From Acarospora socialis (lineage: Eukaryota; Ascomycota; Lecanoromycetes; Acarosporales; Acarosporaceae), in NCBI GenBank assembly GCA_025617375.2, contig JAMYGW020000001.1, positions 1 through 64,000 on the forward strand: a DNA stretch of 64,000 nucleotides, written 5' to 3'. Positions 11,255 to 20,967 of this stretch are shown here, one piece after another. Position 1 is the first letter of the stretch. Every line of letters begins with the position of its first letter. The notes under the pieces were generated by a model. That model saw only the letters and a list, made by a program, of their open reading frames with translations. It searched no databases and was not told the origin of the DNA. The translations under genes and the position numbers were made by a program.

Positions 11255-11578
11255 TGTAACAGATTTCTTGAGTATTAGGGCTAAGAGTTTGTGCTTGTTG
11301 ATATAACAATTTGTATGGTATAATAGAATCTATGTTTAAACTCTTAGATGGTAACTAAAGAAGTTGAACACAATCAATTTCATAAGAAAATTGATTCTAC
11401 TATATAGTCTTGGAGCACCTGTTCCTGACAGTGTTCTTTATTTGAAATGTTTGCTGACTTAGGTGTTCTGATGTCTGGGACACTGAACTGCTCAGGCATT
11501 CTTGCATTCTTGTGCTCTGTCATACACTCATGGCTATCTTCTGAGCACACTTATTCTTTCTAGGTGATGGCTGTAACA
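11255..11578 (-). repeat. Solo LTR of a related chromovirus, reverse orientation
   Basis: 324 bp. Its reverse complement starts TGTTACAGCCATC and ends CTGTTACA. It shares the TATATAGT, GTTGAACA and AAGAGTTTGTGC blocks with the LTRs of copies A and B. No internal sequence adjoins it, so it is probably a recombination product. I see no matching 5-bp duplication. It retains many GG and CC dinucleotides, unlike its neighbours. Confidence 0.75.
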
Positions 11579-11587
11579 ATCAATAAG

Positions 11588-11682
11588 TCAAAATTCTTAA
11601 TTCTTATACTAGAGAAATCTCTGGTGAGAACATAACACTTAGCTCTAATATTAGAGAAATCTTCAGTGAGAATGTAACAATC
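11588..11682 (+). repeat. LTR 3'-end fragments, tandem
   Basis: Two successive short segments (about 11596-11628 and 11639-11682) resemble the last 40 bp of the LTRs, each with a TAGAGAAATCT core and ending in ATAACA or GTAACA. They are remnants of further insertions. Confidence 0.5.
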
Positions 11683-11968
11683 ATTATATCTCACACTATC
11701 ATAAATCTATTCTAGTAATCTATTCTTGATAATAGGTAAGGTATTGGAATTTACATCTAAACTGAGTGAGCATGGTTGAAAACTTGCTCTGAGCTAATTC
11801 TGACAACTTGACCCTGTGGCAACTCTAACAAACATAAGTGCAACAACTGAAACACTGGCTACACTTGGGCAGCGGCGCGCTGCGTAGAAATCATTAGCAC
11901 CCAGCTCCGCTGAGGGTCGTTGGAGCTATGTTCACCATCTCTTGTATAAAAGCATTTGTACGATCGTA

Positions 11969-13095
11969 TCACACAACCTTGTCGTTCGAGTCTTTGATGG
12001 CGACCTCAGCGTTGGAAACTCTAGTGGCCGTATCTTGAGATCCCTGTCTTGGCATGTTATTGGAACCTCCGTCATCCGTTTTCGAACTGTCGCAGGTTTC
12101 CTTGAGTTGCATCTCTTCGCTGGAGATTCTCTCTGCGGAATAATCGCCAGGTCCCTTGCTTCCGTCCGGCACATAGAATCTTTTGTCCACTCTGAAGATA
12201 ATATAGAGCCATACGACGGCCAATTCGATAGCAAAGTCAACGAGGTAGAAACAAGCCTTGGATTGATACCACGCGGGGTGATTCCGAGGCCTTGGAGGTA
12301 AATAACTAGTTCCAGCCCGAAACCATGCCCCGAGAGATAATAAGGTTGCCGTCGATAGGAGGAGCCAAATCTTTGAGCGGAATCGTCCGGTACCAAAATT
12401 GTCTTTCGGGGGGTTTCGAGAGACAGCGGATCCTCCAATCATCAGGGGAATCGGTAAGAAAGCTACGAAAGCAATCAAAGTGCCTCCATAGAGTTGCACA
12501 TCTCTGGCAATGCGATGCTTGTTGTTGTCGAGCGTGTAAAAGCTTTGCACCGTGAAGGCTATCAGCAAACATAGAGTCACCACAAGCAAGGCGTAAATAA
12601 CCAGGAAGACATAGTTGAAGAGCGGGTGCCAGCAGGTACGCGGATGCATGGCTCTCAGGATTCGTTGAACAAGCACGACGTTGATGAGGTACACCAGGAC
12701 CACACCAGCTGTCACAAAGATCGTAGCGGCGAGAGAAACCCGAATGTTTGTCGGGCGTGTTGCCCAGACGATTCGCATGATGCATGTCGTAACACGGGCC
12801 ATGCAAAATGCGAATAGAAAGCCGGATATCAAGAACTTGTGTCCCCGCCGTAGATTCAAGCGATAAATTCTTATATGACAGGCGGCGCCGAGCAGAAACA
12901 GGAAGAGAAAGACTGCAGAGATGGGAACATCGAGGCGAACGGTGGGAGTACCGCCGAGCACAGCCGCCGGTGAGGCATAAGGAGGTCCTTGAGGAACGCT
13001 GCTCTGGACGACGAGTCAGTCAGCTCTGAAGAGCAAGTAAGGTGTGCGAGCTATGAATATACCTCCTGCCGGGCTGATATCAACTTGTAGTCCAT
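11969..13095 (-). CDS. Fungal seven-helix membrane protein, receptor-like
   Basis: Join of 13063-13095 and 11969-13003 (intron 13004-13062, GT-AG, 59 bp) gives 355 residues. The first exon codes 11 residues from ATG 13095. After a short Pro/Ala-rich N-terminus there are about seven hydrophobic segments, followed by a hydrophilic Ser/Asp/Lys tail of about 75 residues, which is presumably cytosolic. It resembles a family of fungal integral membrane proteins with a receptor-like topology, but I cannot name ligand or partner. It is the first intact gene inside the telomeric repeat zone and is transcribed toward the telomere. Its GC-rich codon use contrasts sharply with the flanking repeats. Confidence 0.72.
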
Positions 13096-13936
13096 CGATG
13101 CGTCCACCACAATGGCAGACCCAATACAAATGCCTTTAGGTGCGGTGTGCAGAGGCTCCCACTTGGAACGGAGAGAATGGAAGGGGATGCAGCGAGGTAG
13201 GATGGGAGGCTTCGGCACATACGCCTGTCCAGCTGGATGTAGATGACGATGATGGAAGGGTTGAGCGTGTACAAGACACGACAGGCCACAATATGGTGGC
13301 GCACTGGGAAGATGTTTCCTAGTCTTTAGGCTCGCGGTGTAAGGATGAAAGGTGAATGGTGTAGGTTGAATGGTTTCGCAGTCGGCACTACTTCCCACTG
13401 CTCGACTCGGATATCGGTCTTCCGAAGAGGACTCAATTTGCATTTGCAGCGTGTTCGACGTGCATACATCCATCCGCCTGCACAGCACGTTGAAGCACAT
13501 ACAATGACCTCGCTTGGCAACCGTGCATGTTGTCGAGGTTACACGCGCCTGCACGTCCATGAAGGAATTCGGACCAATCCCTTCGGAAGGCGCCCCTTCC
13601 GAATCTCGAGAAGAAGCACTGACGCATTGACATATATGTGTAACCGCATCCCATCGCTCGACTGCAGATTGCCGACTGCAGATCTCAGACTTGCAGAGTG
13701 CAGAATGTAGATGCAGCTCGCATTCAACACATCAATCTACTCTCAGCAATGGATTCGGTACGCACCCCTTCCGAAACACAGATACGAGCGTTCCGCTAAA
13801 TCGTCATTACCGTAGGCACGTTCAAGACGTCACTGCTGCTCACCATCAGTGCTCGATGCTATCTGCGTCCAGACCAGCTCGACAGTCGGGGCCAACACCA
13901 TCGCACTTCTCAACTCACAGCTCACTCAAGCACGCC
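13096..13936. other. Divergent intergenic region
   Basis: 841 bp between the membrane protein gene and the methyltransferase gene, which point away from each other. ORFs in several frames overlap here, but none has family features or splice support. I treat it as a shared promoter region. Short copies of GCAGA/TGCAGA occur around 13660-13710. Confidence 0.5.
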
Positions 13937-14785
13937 ATGAGCAAACTCACCCCTCGGCAGAGAGCGCCCCTGAGCGTCGATGTTATGGAAGAAGTGCAAG
14001 GTGACGTCTCGGCTCAGGTTGCAAAACACACCCTCACACTCATTCCCCCCATTGCTCCTGGCTCTATCCTCCTCGACAATGCCTGCGGCTCCGGCACGGT
14101 AACCGAGGTAATTCTGGAGACACTGAAGCCTGGAGCCGACGGCAGGTATAGCATCCTCATCCACGCAACCGACGTGGCCCCTCCTAGAATCCAAGCCATC
14201 ACCGCCAAAGCAGCCCAGTATGGCTGGACCGATGTGGTGAAGCCGGCCCTTGTCCCTGCCCAAGCCCTCACCTTCGACGACAGCACGTTCACCCATTCTT
14301 GGACGAACTTTGCCCTCTTCGCCATCCCCGAAGCCGACCAGGCCGCTGCGCACGTGTACCGCACGCTCAAACCAGGCGGCATCGCAGTCGTGACCACCTG
14401 GGCCTCCATGCCTCACTGGGCAGCCGTGGACGCCGCTCACGAAGCCACTCGTGGCAGTGACGCTGTGCTTCGACTGAGAATGCCGGAGCTGTGGTACGAG
14501 GCATCGACATTGGAGCATGCGCTTACGCAGGCTGGCTTTTCGTCCATCCGGATGTCGCAGAAAGATGCGTATCTACAGATCAAAGATGTGCACCGTTGGG
14601 TTCAGTATGCTTGGAGTGTCCTCGGACAGCCAGCGACGGGGTGGGAATCGAGGGATGAGGAGGAGTGGGAGAAAGCCATTTCGGTGCTTGAAGAGAAGTT
14701 GACGACTCTGGAGGAGTTCGAGAAGGTGGGGGAGGAAGAAGCATGTATCAGAATGATCGCGAATATCGCTGTTGCAGTCAAGTAG
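13937..14785 (+). CDS. Class I SAM-dependent methyltransferase
   Basis: 282 residues, single exon; the ATG at 13937 gives the usual start for this fold. Motif I is LLDNACGSGT at about residues 47-56, binding the SAM methionine part. Later landmarks are HATDVAPP (acidic residue after strand 2), LTFDDSTFTHSW (motif II region) and LKPGGIAVVTTW (motif III). The arrangement matches small-molecule methyltransferases of the UbiE/COQ5-like type. An upstream in-frame extension to 13691 lacks conserved features. It is next to the prephenate dehydratase gene, so it may belong to the cluster as a tailoring enzyme; the acceptor is unknown. Confidence 0.8.
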   Translation: MSKLTPRQRAPLSVDVMEEVQGDVSAQVAKHTLTLIPPIAPGSILLDNACGSGTVTEVILETLKPGADGRYSILIHATDVAPPRIQAITAKAAQYGWTDVVKPALVPAQALTFDDSTFTHSWTNFALFAIPEADQAAAHVYRTLKPGGIAVVTTWASMPHWAAVDAAHEATRGSDAVLRLRMPELWYEASTLEHALTQAGFSSIRMSQKDAYLQIKDVHRWVQYAWSVLGQPATGWESRDEEEWEKAISVLEEKLTTLEEFEKVGEEEACIRMIANIAVAVK

Positions 14786-15241
14786 CCAAGATCAATCTTA
14801 CTCCTCCAATGCAAATATATTCGTGATGAAGTAGACTACACGGAACTGGTCAAAAAAGCTTCGCAGCAAGTTGGCAAGCTTGACAAGTATCATCTAAACC
14901 CAATTGGGCATAGTGCGGATAATCTGTATCTCAAGAACCTCCAGGGTGTGTATGTTGAACGCTACTACACCAGAACCAAGTTCCAAATCCATGGTCTTGA
15001 ACCTTGACACTAATTTTTACAGAAGAGCCTCGGTCCACACTGTCTTTATAATCTCCGCAGAAAACGGGGCATAAAGGACTCGGGATGGGTTAGGCAGAAC
15101 ACATCGATATGCCCCAAACACTAACCTACCAGACAGCAAAGTCAGTGTCAGCAAGGGTGTAGACGAGGGTGTAGGAAAGGGAAGAAGAGGGGCTGGTGCA
15201 AAAGCACAAGGATAAGGTAGGGTTACCCGAGGTTTCTACTG
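14786..15241. other. Convergent intergenic region
   Basis: 456 bp between two genes that end toward each other. No ORF or repeat supported. Confidence 0.5.
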
Positions 15242-16389
15242 CTATCCCGCAGCTTCCAGCCCATGTCGCTTCTTGACCCTCCAGCTCCCGTGCCATCGGC
15301 AACCCTCACTGATCTTTTCGAGCTTCGCCAGAGCCGCATTCACTCTCCCGTGCCCAGTCATCTCCTTCCTACCATAAAACTCGACAAAGAAGATATAGTG
15401 CCACGGAGACCGATGGCTCGGTCTGCTATTGATGCTTGTGGGATTCAAACCATAGGTTTTGAAAAGGTGCAGAACATCCGCAAGGGCCCCGCTGCGATTG
15501 TGGTTGATTTTGAATGTAACAAAGGTCTTCCATTTGTCGCTGTTGTCGAGTTTGTTGTCATTGTCGGTCGGCTGTCCGATAGGAAGGCGAGGAGGGTTTG
15601 CGTAGCTTGACCTTTTACAAAGGAACAAAAATCGTGTCTGGTTGTTATCCTGATCTTCTATGCTCTCGGCTAGGATATCGAGGCCATGGGTTTCTGCGGC
15701 GTCTTTACTTGATATCGAGGCTGTGGTGTTTGTGCCGTCTTTTGACACGATTTCGGCGCCCTTGGAAGTGGAGGATACCTCCTGCCGGTCCACGTCTTTC
15801 AGATAATGTGATAGAAAACCCTGGGATTGGCCAAAAGCTTGAGGGTGCGAATAGATACGCTTGATATGTTGTAGATCGGTTAATAGTTTTGCCCTTGGAT
15901 CTGGTAAGTCTCGAGCTTGCTTTGTCGGGGTCGGGTCTCCTGATATGGTCGAATCATTGCGTTGCAAAGTTTTACAGGCGTGTCCGAGAAGGTAGTGGTG
16001 AATCTCAATGGACGCCTCACCACAGATATGCACATCTGCATACTGATTTTGCCGGTCGGCGAACAGATCCAGCGTGCTGACAACAGCGCCATTGATACTG
16101 TTCTCGAAGGGGACCACGCCGTACGCAACAGTTGAGGATTGTACGGCAGTAAACACGTCTGTGCATCCATCATAAGAAAGATCCCCGATAACATGCGGAG
16201 TAGTCACCTCTTATAGCGTCTTGTGGCTCAAGTATGATCTCTTTCTGCCCAAAGTTCTTCAAGGCGACCTATCCATGTCACCTGTTAGGAAATGGGTCTT
16301 GTTCAATTGATTAGACTCGCCTGATGGGTATATGAAGACACAGGGCCAAGATAGGCAACGCTGCGGGACGAGTTTCGCAATCCAGCCAT
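15242..16389 (-). CDS. PHA2: Prephenate dehydratase (phenylpyruvate-forming)
   Basis: Join of 16321-16389, 16208-16268 and 15242-16158 gives 348 residues. Intron 1 (16269-16320) is GC-AG; intron 2 (16159-16207) is GT-AG. The enzyme decarboxylates and dehydrates prephenate to phenylpyruvate in phenylalanine synthesis. Visible features are the N-terminal VAYLGPVSSYTHQ, VFTAVQSS, the substrate-loop YGVVPFENS, the catalytic TRF near residue 215 (NQTRFLFL), and a C-terminal ACT domain with SGALADVLHLF and NSRPSHRSPWHY. Many bacterial enzymes have ESRP at the ACT effector site; this one has NSRP. It adjoins a P450 and lies 6 kb from an arylpyruvate-type synthetase, so it may be a cluster-dedicated copy that supplies phenylpyruvate. 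Whether the genome has another copy is not visible here. Confidence 0.88.
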
Positions 16390-17106
16390 GGTGCTGAGCA
16401 GAAGGTATCCAAGTGGATAAAGTGAGATTGGGGCATGATTCTAAAGCGTCGTGATAAACGTCCATGCGCATATGTAGTTGGTGGGGACGGGGGAAGCTGC
16501 TGGATCGAATGTGTCATGAGTCTGGATCTGTCTTCCACTGGCGCAGAGATTTTGCACGCTTGCATCATATATGTTGCTTTTGACAAGGAAAGTGTTGGTT
16601 GAGTTAGCAATGTGCGACTGACCGTGTATCTGCACGTGTGTCGACTTTGCATCGCCATTCACCTTTACTCTTACGATAGATGTACCCAGATGCGTTGTGA
16701 TACTCGAGAAGGACCAACCATCTAGTACATATTCCATATAGGCTCATGCTTTCAAGTGCTCACCGCATCATTTGCATGGGAGTAGGTGTGGGCTAGGTGA
16801 CTCATGATGATATTGTTCCTCCCGACTAGGTGAGCTTTGAGGATGTCAAGGTATACATACCTACGTGGGTAGGGCAATAACGCAGCCACACCACTCACCC
16901 TAGCGCCTGATAGTCTGGACACTTGGGCGCAGCAACAAATTGTTACTTCGAGTTACATTACCATGCACCTGCTGCTATTTCCGATCATATTGCTAAATGA
17001 GTGTACATTAATGATGTTGCTCTCTTTGCGTCAATGACGGACATTAGGATTGCTCATGGAAAAGACTGTCCTGTATGCTCGCCCGTCTCCCTTGCAACTC
17101 CACAGC
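16390..17106. other. Intergenic region
   Basis: 717 bp between two minus-strand genes, upstream of the prephenate dehydratase and downstream of the P450. A 98-residue open frame on the minus strand (16441-16737) has no recognisable features, and I do not call it a gene. Confidence 0.45.
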
Positions 17107-19000
17107 CTACTTCACCATCACCCTCACGCCTTTTGATCCCTGCCTTACCTGGGGGATATGATACTCATGTGCAGGCAGGATATCCGCAGTTGTGGTCTCA
17201 AAGAGCTCCATGTCGAAACGTCGAAACACTGTTGCGACTGTCACATACAATTCCGCGTATGCCAAACTACCAAATTTTGATTCACGTCAGTCATAGGTTT
17301 CCACACGAATAAGATAAGACATGCCGCGATAAGGGGAATGACTTACTTCATCCCGGTACACATTCTCGTACCGCGGGAGAAGGCTACAAAGTACTTCTCT
17401 AGGTCTTTGGAATTTGGCTGAAGCCAGCGCTCCGGTGAGAACACCAGTGGATTGGCGAAACAGTCCGGATTGTTATGCACGTAGAAGTTGTTCATGCCCA
17501 CCGGTGTCTATGCGTAACGGTCAGTTTCCACCATACCAGCTATACAAACAAAATAGGTGAGTATGATTCTTACGTTGGGAGGAATCTCCCAGTCCTTGTA
17601 ACGGAGCGCGGTATTTGGGGCAACCCGTGGCATCCGGCTGACAACACCATAAGACAAGCTTGATTCCCACGATTAGTAAGAGTAAACTGAGTAAAGCTTT
17701 GATGACTTACCGTAGTCCCTCGGTGATAACGGCTGACTAGTTTTATCAATCAATAAAGGTTAATGAGAAAGATCTCGATTACTTACCAAATAGGGAAGCT
17801 TTTCGAGTGCTTGCCACGTTGCTAGAACTTTGGGGTCAGGCATAGCCTCAATAAGCTCTTTCCTCAGCTTCCGTAGGACTGTTGGGTTACTCAAGATATG
17901 AAACGTCATGATGGACAGAGCATTCCCGGTGGTCTCGTTGCCTGCGACCACAAACAAAATACCCTCTTCAGTTAGTCGATCGACAGTCTTCTCGTCATCC
18001 GGGACGTCGGCATTGAACATCTCGTAGAAGACACTTGGGGTGGACTTTTGGCCATAATTGGGAGTATTTTTTACTTGAACGACTACTTCTTCGACAACCT
18101 ACAGATAGGCCAATGATCAGATGCATGGTTAGCAACATGAGCAGTAGACGGAAAGTAGGGAGCACTCACGTGATGGAACTCCAGCAGTTGGGCAGTCTTG
18201 GGTAGTACCAGGCCACGTAGCCATAACGGTAGGCGCTTGGCAAAACGGGGAAGCCATGGATAGTGTGTTACTGTATGTACCAACTTGACGTTCTCCAAAA
18301 ATTCGTCGAACCACTTCTCATAAAAATCCGGTCTATCCAGGAAGTTGAACGACGTGCCCATGGTATAGTCGGTGATAACATCAGTAGTGAAGGCTCGATA
18401 GGCTGTGCCAATGGGCAAAGGTTGCTTTGATGTTCGGAAGTCCTCAATCCGCTTGCAGAGCTTCTCAACCGTTTTTTGAATCACTTCTGTTTCGAGACGA
18501 AGGATCATACCGCGCGAGAAATATGAGGCGATGGCCCCCCTCCGCATTTTATGTAGCTGGTGGGTCACGGTGTTTGCTGAGGAAGCCGGATGGCCAAATT
18601 GCTGCACGTGCCAACCGTACTTGTCGTACTTCTTGAAATTGTAGAGTTCGTCGTAATAGTCTGGATCATTGATGTGTAGCTCGTAAGGGTTGATTCGGAC
18701 AATTGGACCTAGCCACAGGCCATATTCAGCTTTGTTCAATACCGAGCAGACATGACTTGCTGACTTACCATACTCCTGGTGCATTTTCTCAACCTCCCAG
18801 ACAAATCTGCCTCCTTTGATCACCTGGTAGTAGAACTCATACCATAGCGTCAGAGCGGTTAGTCTTGGACCAGGAAACTTCGCGATCGGACTGAAGTACA
18901 GCCGATATATTGCTAGGGTTAAAACATAGAGCGAGAAGAATGCTGCCACTACGACTGCCGGTCGATAGAGGAGCGTCCAGAGAGAAGCCATTGTGAACAT
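17107..19000 (-). CDS. Cytochrome P450 monooxygenase
   Basis: Seven exons (18769-19000, 18170-18708, 17787-18098, 17711-17736, 17574-17658, 17347-17507, 17107-17266) join to 504 residues; exon 4 is only 26 nt. An N-terminal membrane anchor of about 20 hydrophobic residues is followed by FPGPRLTALT. The I-helix oxygen-binding motif is AGNETTG (residues 309-314), the K-helix motif is EGLR (366-369), and the heme-binding loop is FSRGTRMCTG with the Cys ligand near residue 447. All essentials are intact. It is probably an ER-anchored class II enzyme working with NADPH-P450 reductase. It is transcribed with the prephenate dehydratase and methyltransferase genes, so tailoring oxidation of the cluster product is likely. 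Starting at 19057 instead would add 19 residues without membrane character. Confidence 0.9.
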
Positions 19001-20052
19001 CGTGACGAGTCTGGGGATGTTCTGAGGCACGAGTCGTCGAGGTCCTGGGGAACACAACAGTTATCTACATTGAGAAAGAGCATGAGAGATTGATCGGCCC
19101 CTGAAGGATGCATGCATCATGTTCGGTACAACACCTCTTCTGGCGAAGACCGCATTGAGCACAGTGCATCTCAACAACCTCAACAGCAAGCGAGCTGGGT
19201 AGGTACGCTGCACACCTTCTTGGAGAGCGGTGTTGGGCGTGTGGGACCTGGCAGTACATGAAGATGGTCATGACTCGACCAACAGATGGTACACGGGTCG
19301 ACCCAGTGGGCGTTACGGAGCACCTAGCCCGACGCCACCATTGAGGTTGGCAGCAGGGACATGAGAAGAAGATTCGGGTGCAGCTGATAATGAAGGCTTC
19401 AAACTCTGATTTGCTGAAAGCTGTACAACAACGGATGAGAGAGAATGAAGCGTAAAAGACTTTCATAATCCATGCGCCTGCATAACAGACTCGGATAGAC
19501 AACGGCCCGTAGAGAAGACGCGGATAAACAGAACACCAAATTTCCTACACCATTTGGTGTCTAGGTCAGTTAGGATAGGTTAGGTTGGTTGGGTAGTCAG
19601 GGGGTCAGGAGGTTACGCTGTTAGGGTCAGTAATAGTACACATTTCGAAGCGTTTGGATAGTAATATCTCGGCGACAGCGAGGTTGTCATTAGGTGTGTG
19701 TATTATTGCGGTCTGTTCTTCGGGCCGTCGTCTATCCGAGTCTTTCATGCAGGCGCATGGATTAGGTATGGCAGTCTTTCACCCATCACATTGAATGAAT
19801 GAATATGCGTAAATGCAGGTGAGATCTGCGTAACCTTCACATGCGGCTGCTCCCGAGGATTTGGGTTCAGTGTGCCCGACGACTTGGTAACGAGTATTGG
19901 TAGTGTATCTGATTGATCTTCGCAATCTAATCTATGGGATGAAATCATCATTATCCGACGTACAACTAAGCAGAGCTTTTCCCCCTCTCTCGACCGCTTT
20001 CACCGCGAAGAGAATAAACGAAGCCTAACTGTGCGACCCGAGTCGCGCATCA
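19001..20052. other. Intergenic region between P450 and methyltransferase
   Basis: 1052 bp. It holds the small inverted-repeat element at 19468-19762. The remaining sequence has only short frames without features; a 145-codon minus-strand frame at 19065-19502 runs into the element's left arm and looks non-coding. Confidence 0.5.
19468..19762. mobile_element. MITE-like inverted-repeat element
   Basis: A 295-bp segment with long terminal inverted repeats. The left arm from 19468 reads ATCCATGCGCCTGCAT, then an ACTCGGATAGAC block and an ACGGCCCG block. The right arm ending at 19762 is its reverse complement with a few indels (CGGGCCGT, GTCTATCCGAGT, ATGCAGGCGCATGGAT). TA flanks both ends (19466-19467 and 19763-19764), as in Tc1/mariner-type insertions. 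There is no coding capacity. A second small palindrome (CACCAAAT ... ATTTGGTG) lies inside. Confidence 0.7.
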
Positions 20053-20967
20053 TCATTCCATAGAGAGCGAAAACCTCAACAGTCGCGAGTCAGGATCGCC
20101 CCACTGTCCCGTTTTGGACCATCCTGCCTGGTTCATGACTTCCAGCTGTCCATGCACATTCCAGGTCGTTCCCGTTTCCGCGCCAACCTGTTCCCACATT
20201 CGTGCAAATGACTCGGGGTTATGTTTGTAGATTCTGCGCGACGTGTTCGGCCCAACCGGGTACAAGTCGGCGTCTAGATGACCAAATCCCTGTCCCACGA
20301 CCAACACTCCTTTCTGCGGACGCAAAAGTGCTACGAGCCGTTTAGCCGCCGCCACTTGGGTTTCCCAGTCGAAAAGGTGGAGGAAGGAGCCCGCATAGAT
20401 GATGTCAATTTGGCCGTGGAGCTGTGCCAAGGAGGAATGATCGAAGATATCGGCCGCGATGAATGTACTGCGGAGTGTGCCGCGGTCGAGAAAGAGATCG
20501 TATCCAACTTCCATCAAGCCACCATGTAGGTCCGTGCCGTAGACGTTCTCAGATGGCGCGCCGTCAAAGACGATTTTACGGACATCTTGCCCTAAGCAAC
20601 ATCCCACGTCTAGAAGATGCTCCCCGTTTTGGACACGGGCTATGATCTCGGGATAGTGGAATGATTGGCTGATGCCTAGTTGCAGGAACGTGGCTCCGCC
20701 GATGCAGGGGTACGGGTCGATCTCCCATGCAAGATCTCTCTGGACAATTTTAGCAAGATAAGGTGCTCCGAAGAAGGCATCTGGACTGACCACTTTGTAA
20801 ACATGAGATACTACACGGTCTGGTGCAATGCCGCTGTACTTTTCCAGAAGCTCTCGTGCTGGTTTGGGGATCTCGCCGATGTCTGCTTTGTACCATGGGA
20901 CAGACTTATCACGGGCCTCGGGTCCCACGCCGAACCCAAGGGCAAGGTCTTTACCGGATGTAGTCAT
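20053..20967 (-). CDS. SAM-dependent methyltransferase of fungal metabolite clusters
   Basis: 304 residues, single exon, ATG at 20967. The N-terminal half has VVSPDAFFGAPYL and YPCIGGATFLQLG, a signature I associate with methyltransferases of fungal biosynthetic clusters. The SAM-binding motif I variant is LLDVGCCLGQD near residue 120, followed by VYGTDLHGG, FIAADIFD and IIYAGSFLHLFDW. It is divergently placed from the DAHP synthase/NRPS-like fusion gene across a 1.3-kb promoter with an 89-bp repeat array. It probably O-methylates or esterifies the cluster product; the acceptor is unknown. Confidence 0.85.
   Translation of the reverse strand: MTTSGKDLALGFGVGPEARDKSVPWYKADIGEIPKPARELLEKYSGIAPDRVVSHVYKVVSPDAFFGAPYLAKIVQRDLAWEIDPYPCIGGATFLQLGISQSFHYPEIIARVQNGEHLLDVGCCLGQDVRKIVFDGAPSENVYGTDLHGGLMEVGYDLFLDRGTLRSTFIAADIFDHSSLAQLHGQIDIIYAGSFLHLFDWETQVAAAKRLVALLRPQKGVLVVGQGFGHLDADLYPVGPNTSRRIYKHNPESFARMWEQVGAETGTTWNVHGQLEVMNQAGWSKTGQWGDPDSRLLRFSLSME

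Noticed and set aside
12306-12806. Long minus-strand frame overlapping the seven-helix protein gene
   Set aside because: A shadow frame; the overlapping frame has membrane helices and a good spliced N-terminus.
13051-13730. Several overlapping frames between 13.1 and 13.7 kb
   Set aside because: None shows family features; the region fits a divergent promoter.
16441-16737. 98-codon minus-strand frame upstream of prephenate dehydratase
   Set aside because: It looks weakly protein-like, but I found no motif or exon partner.
19065-19502. 145-codon Cys-containing minus-strand frame
   Set aside because: It extends into the left arm of the inverted-repeat element and has no recognisable domain.
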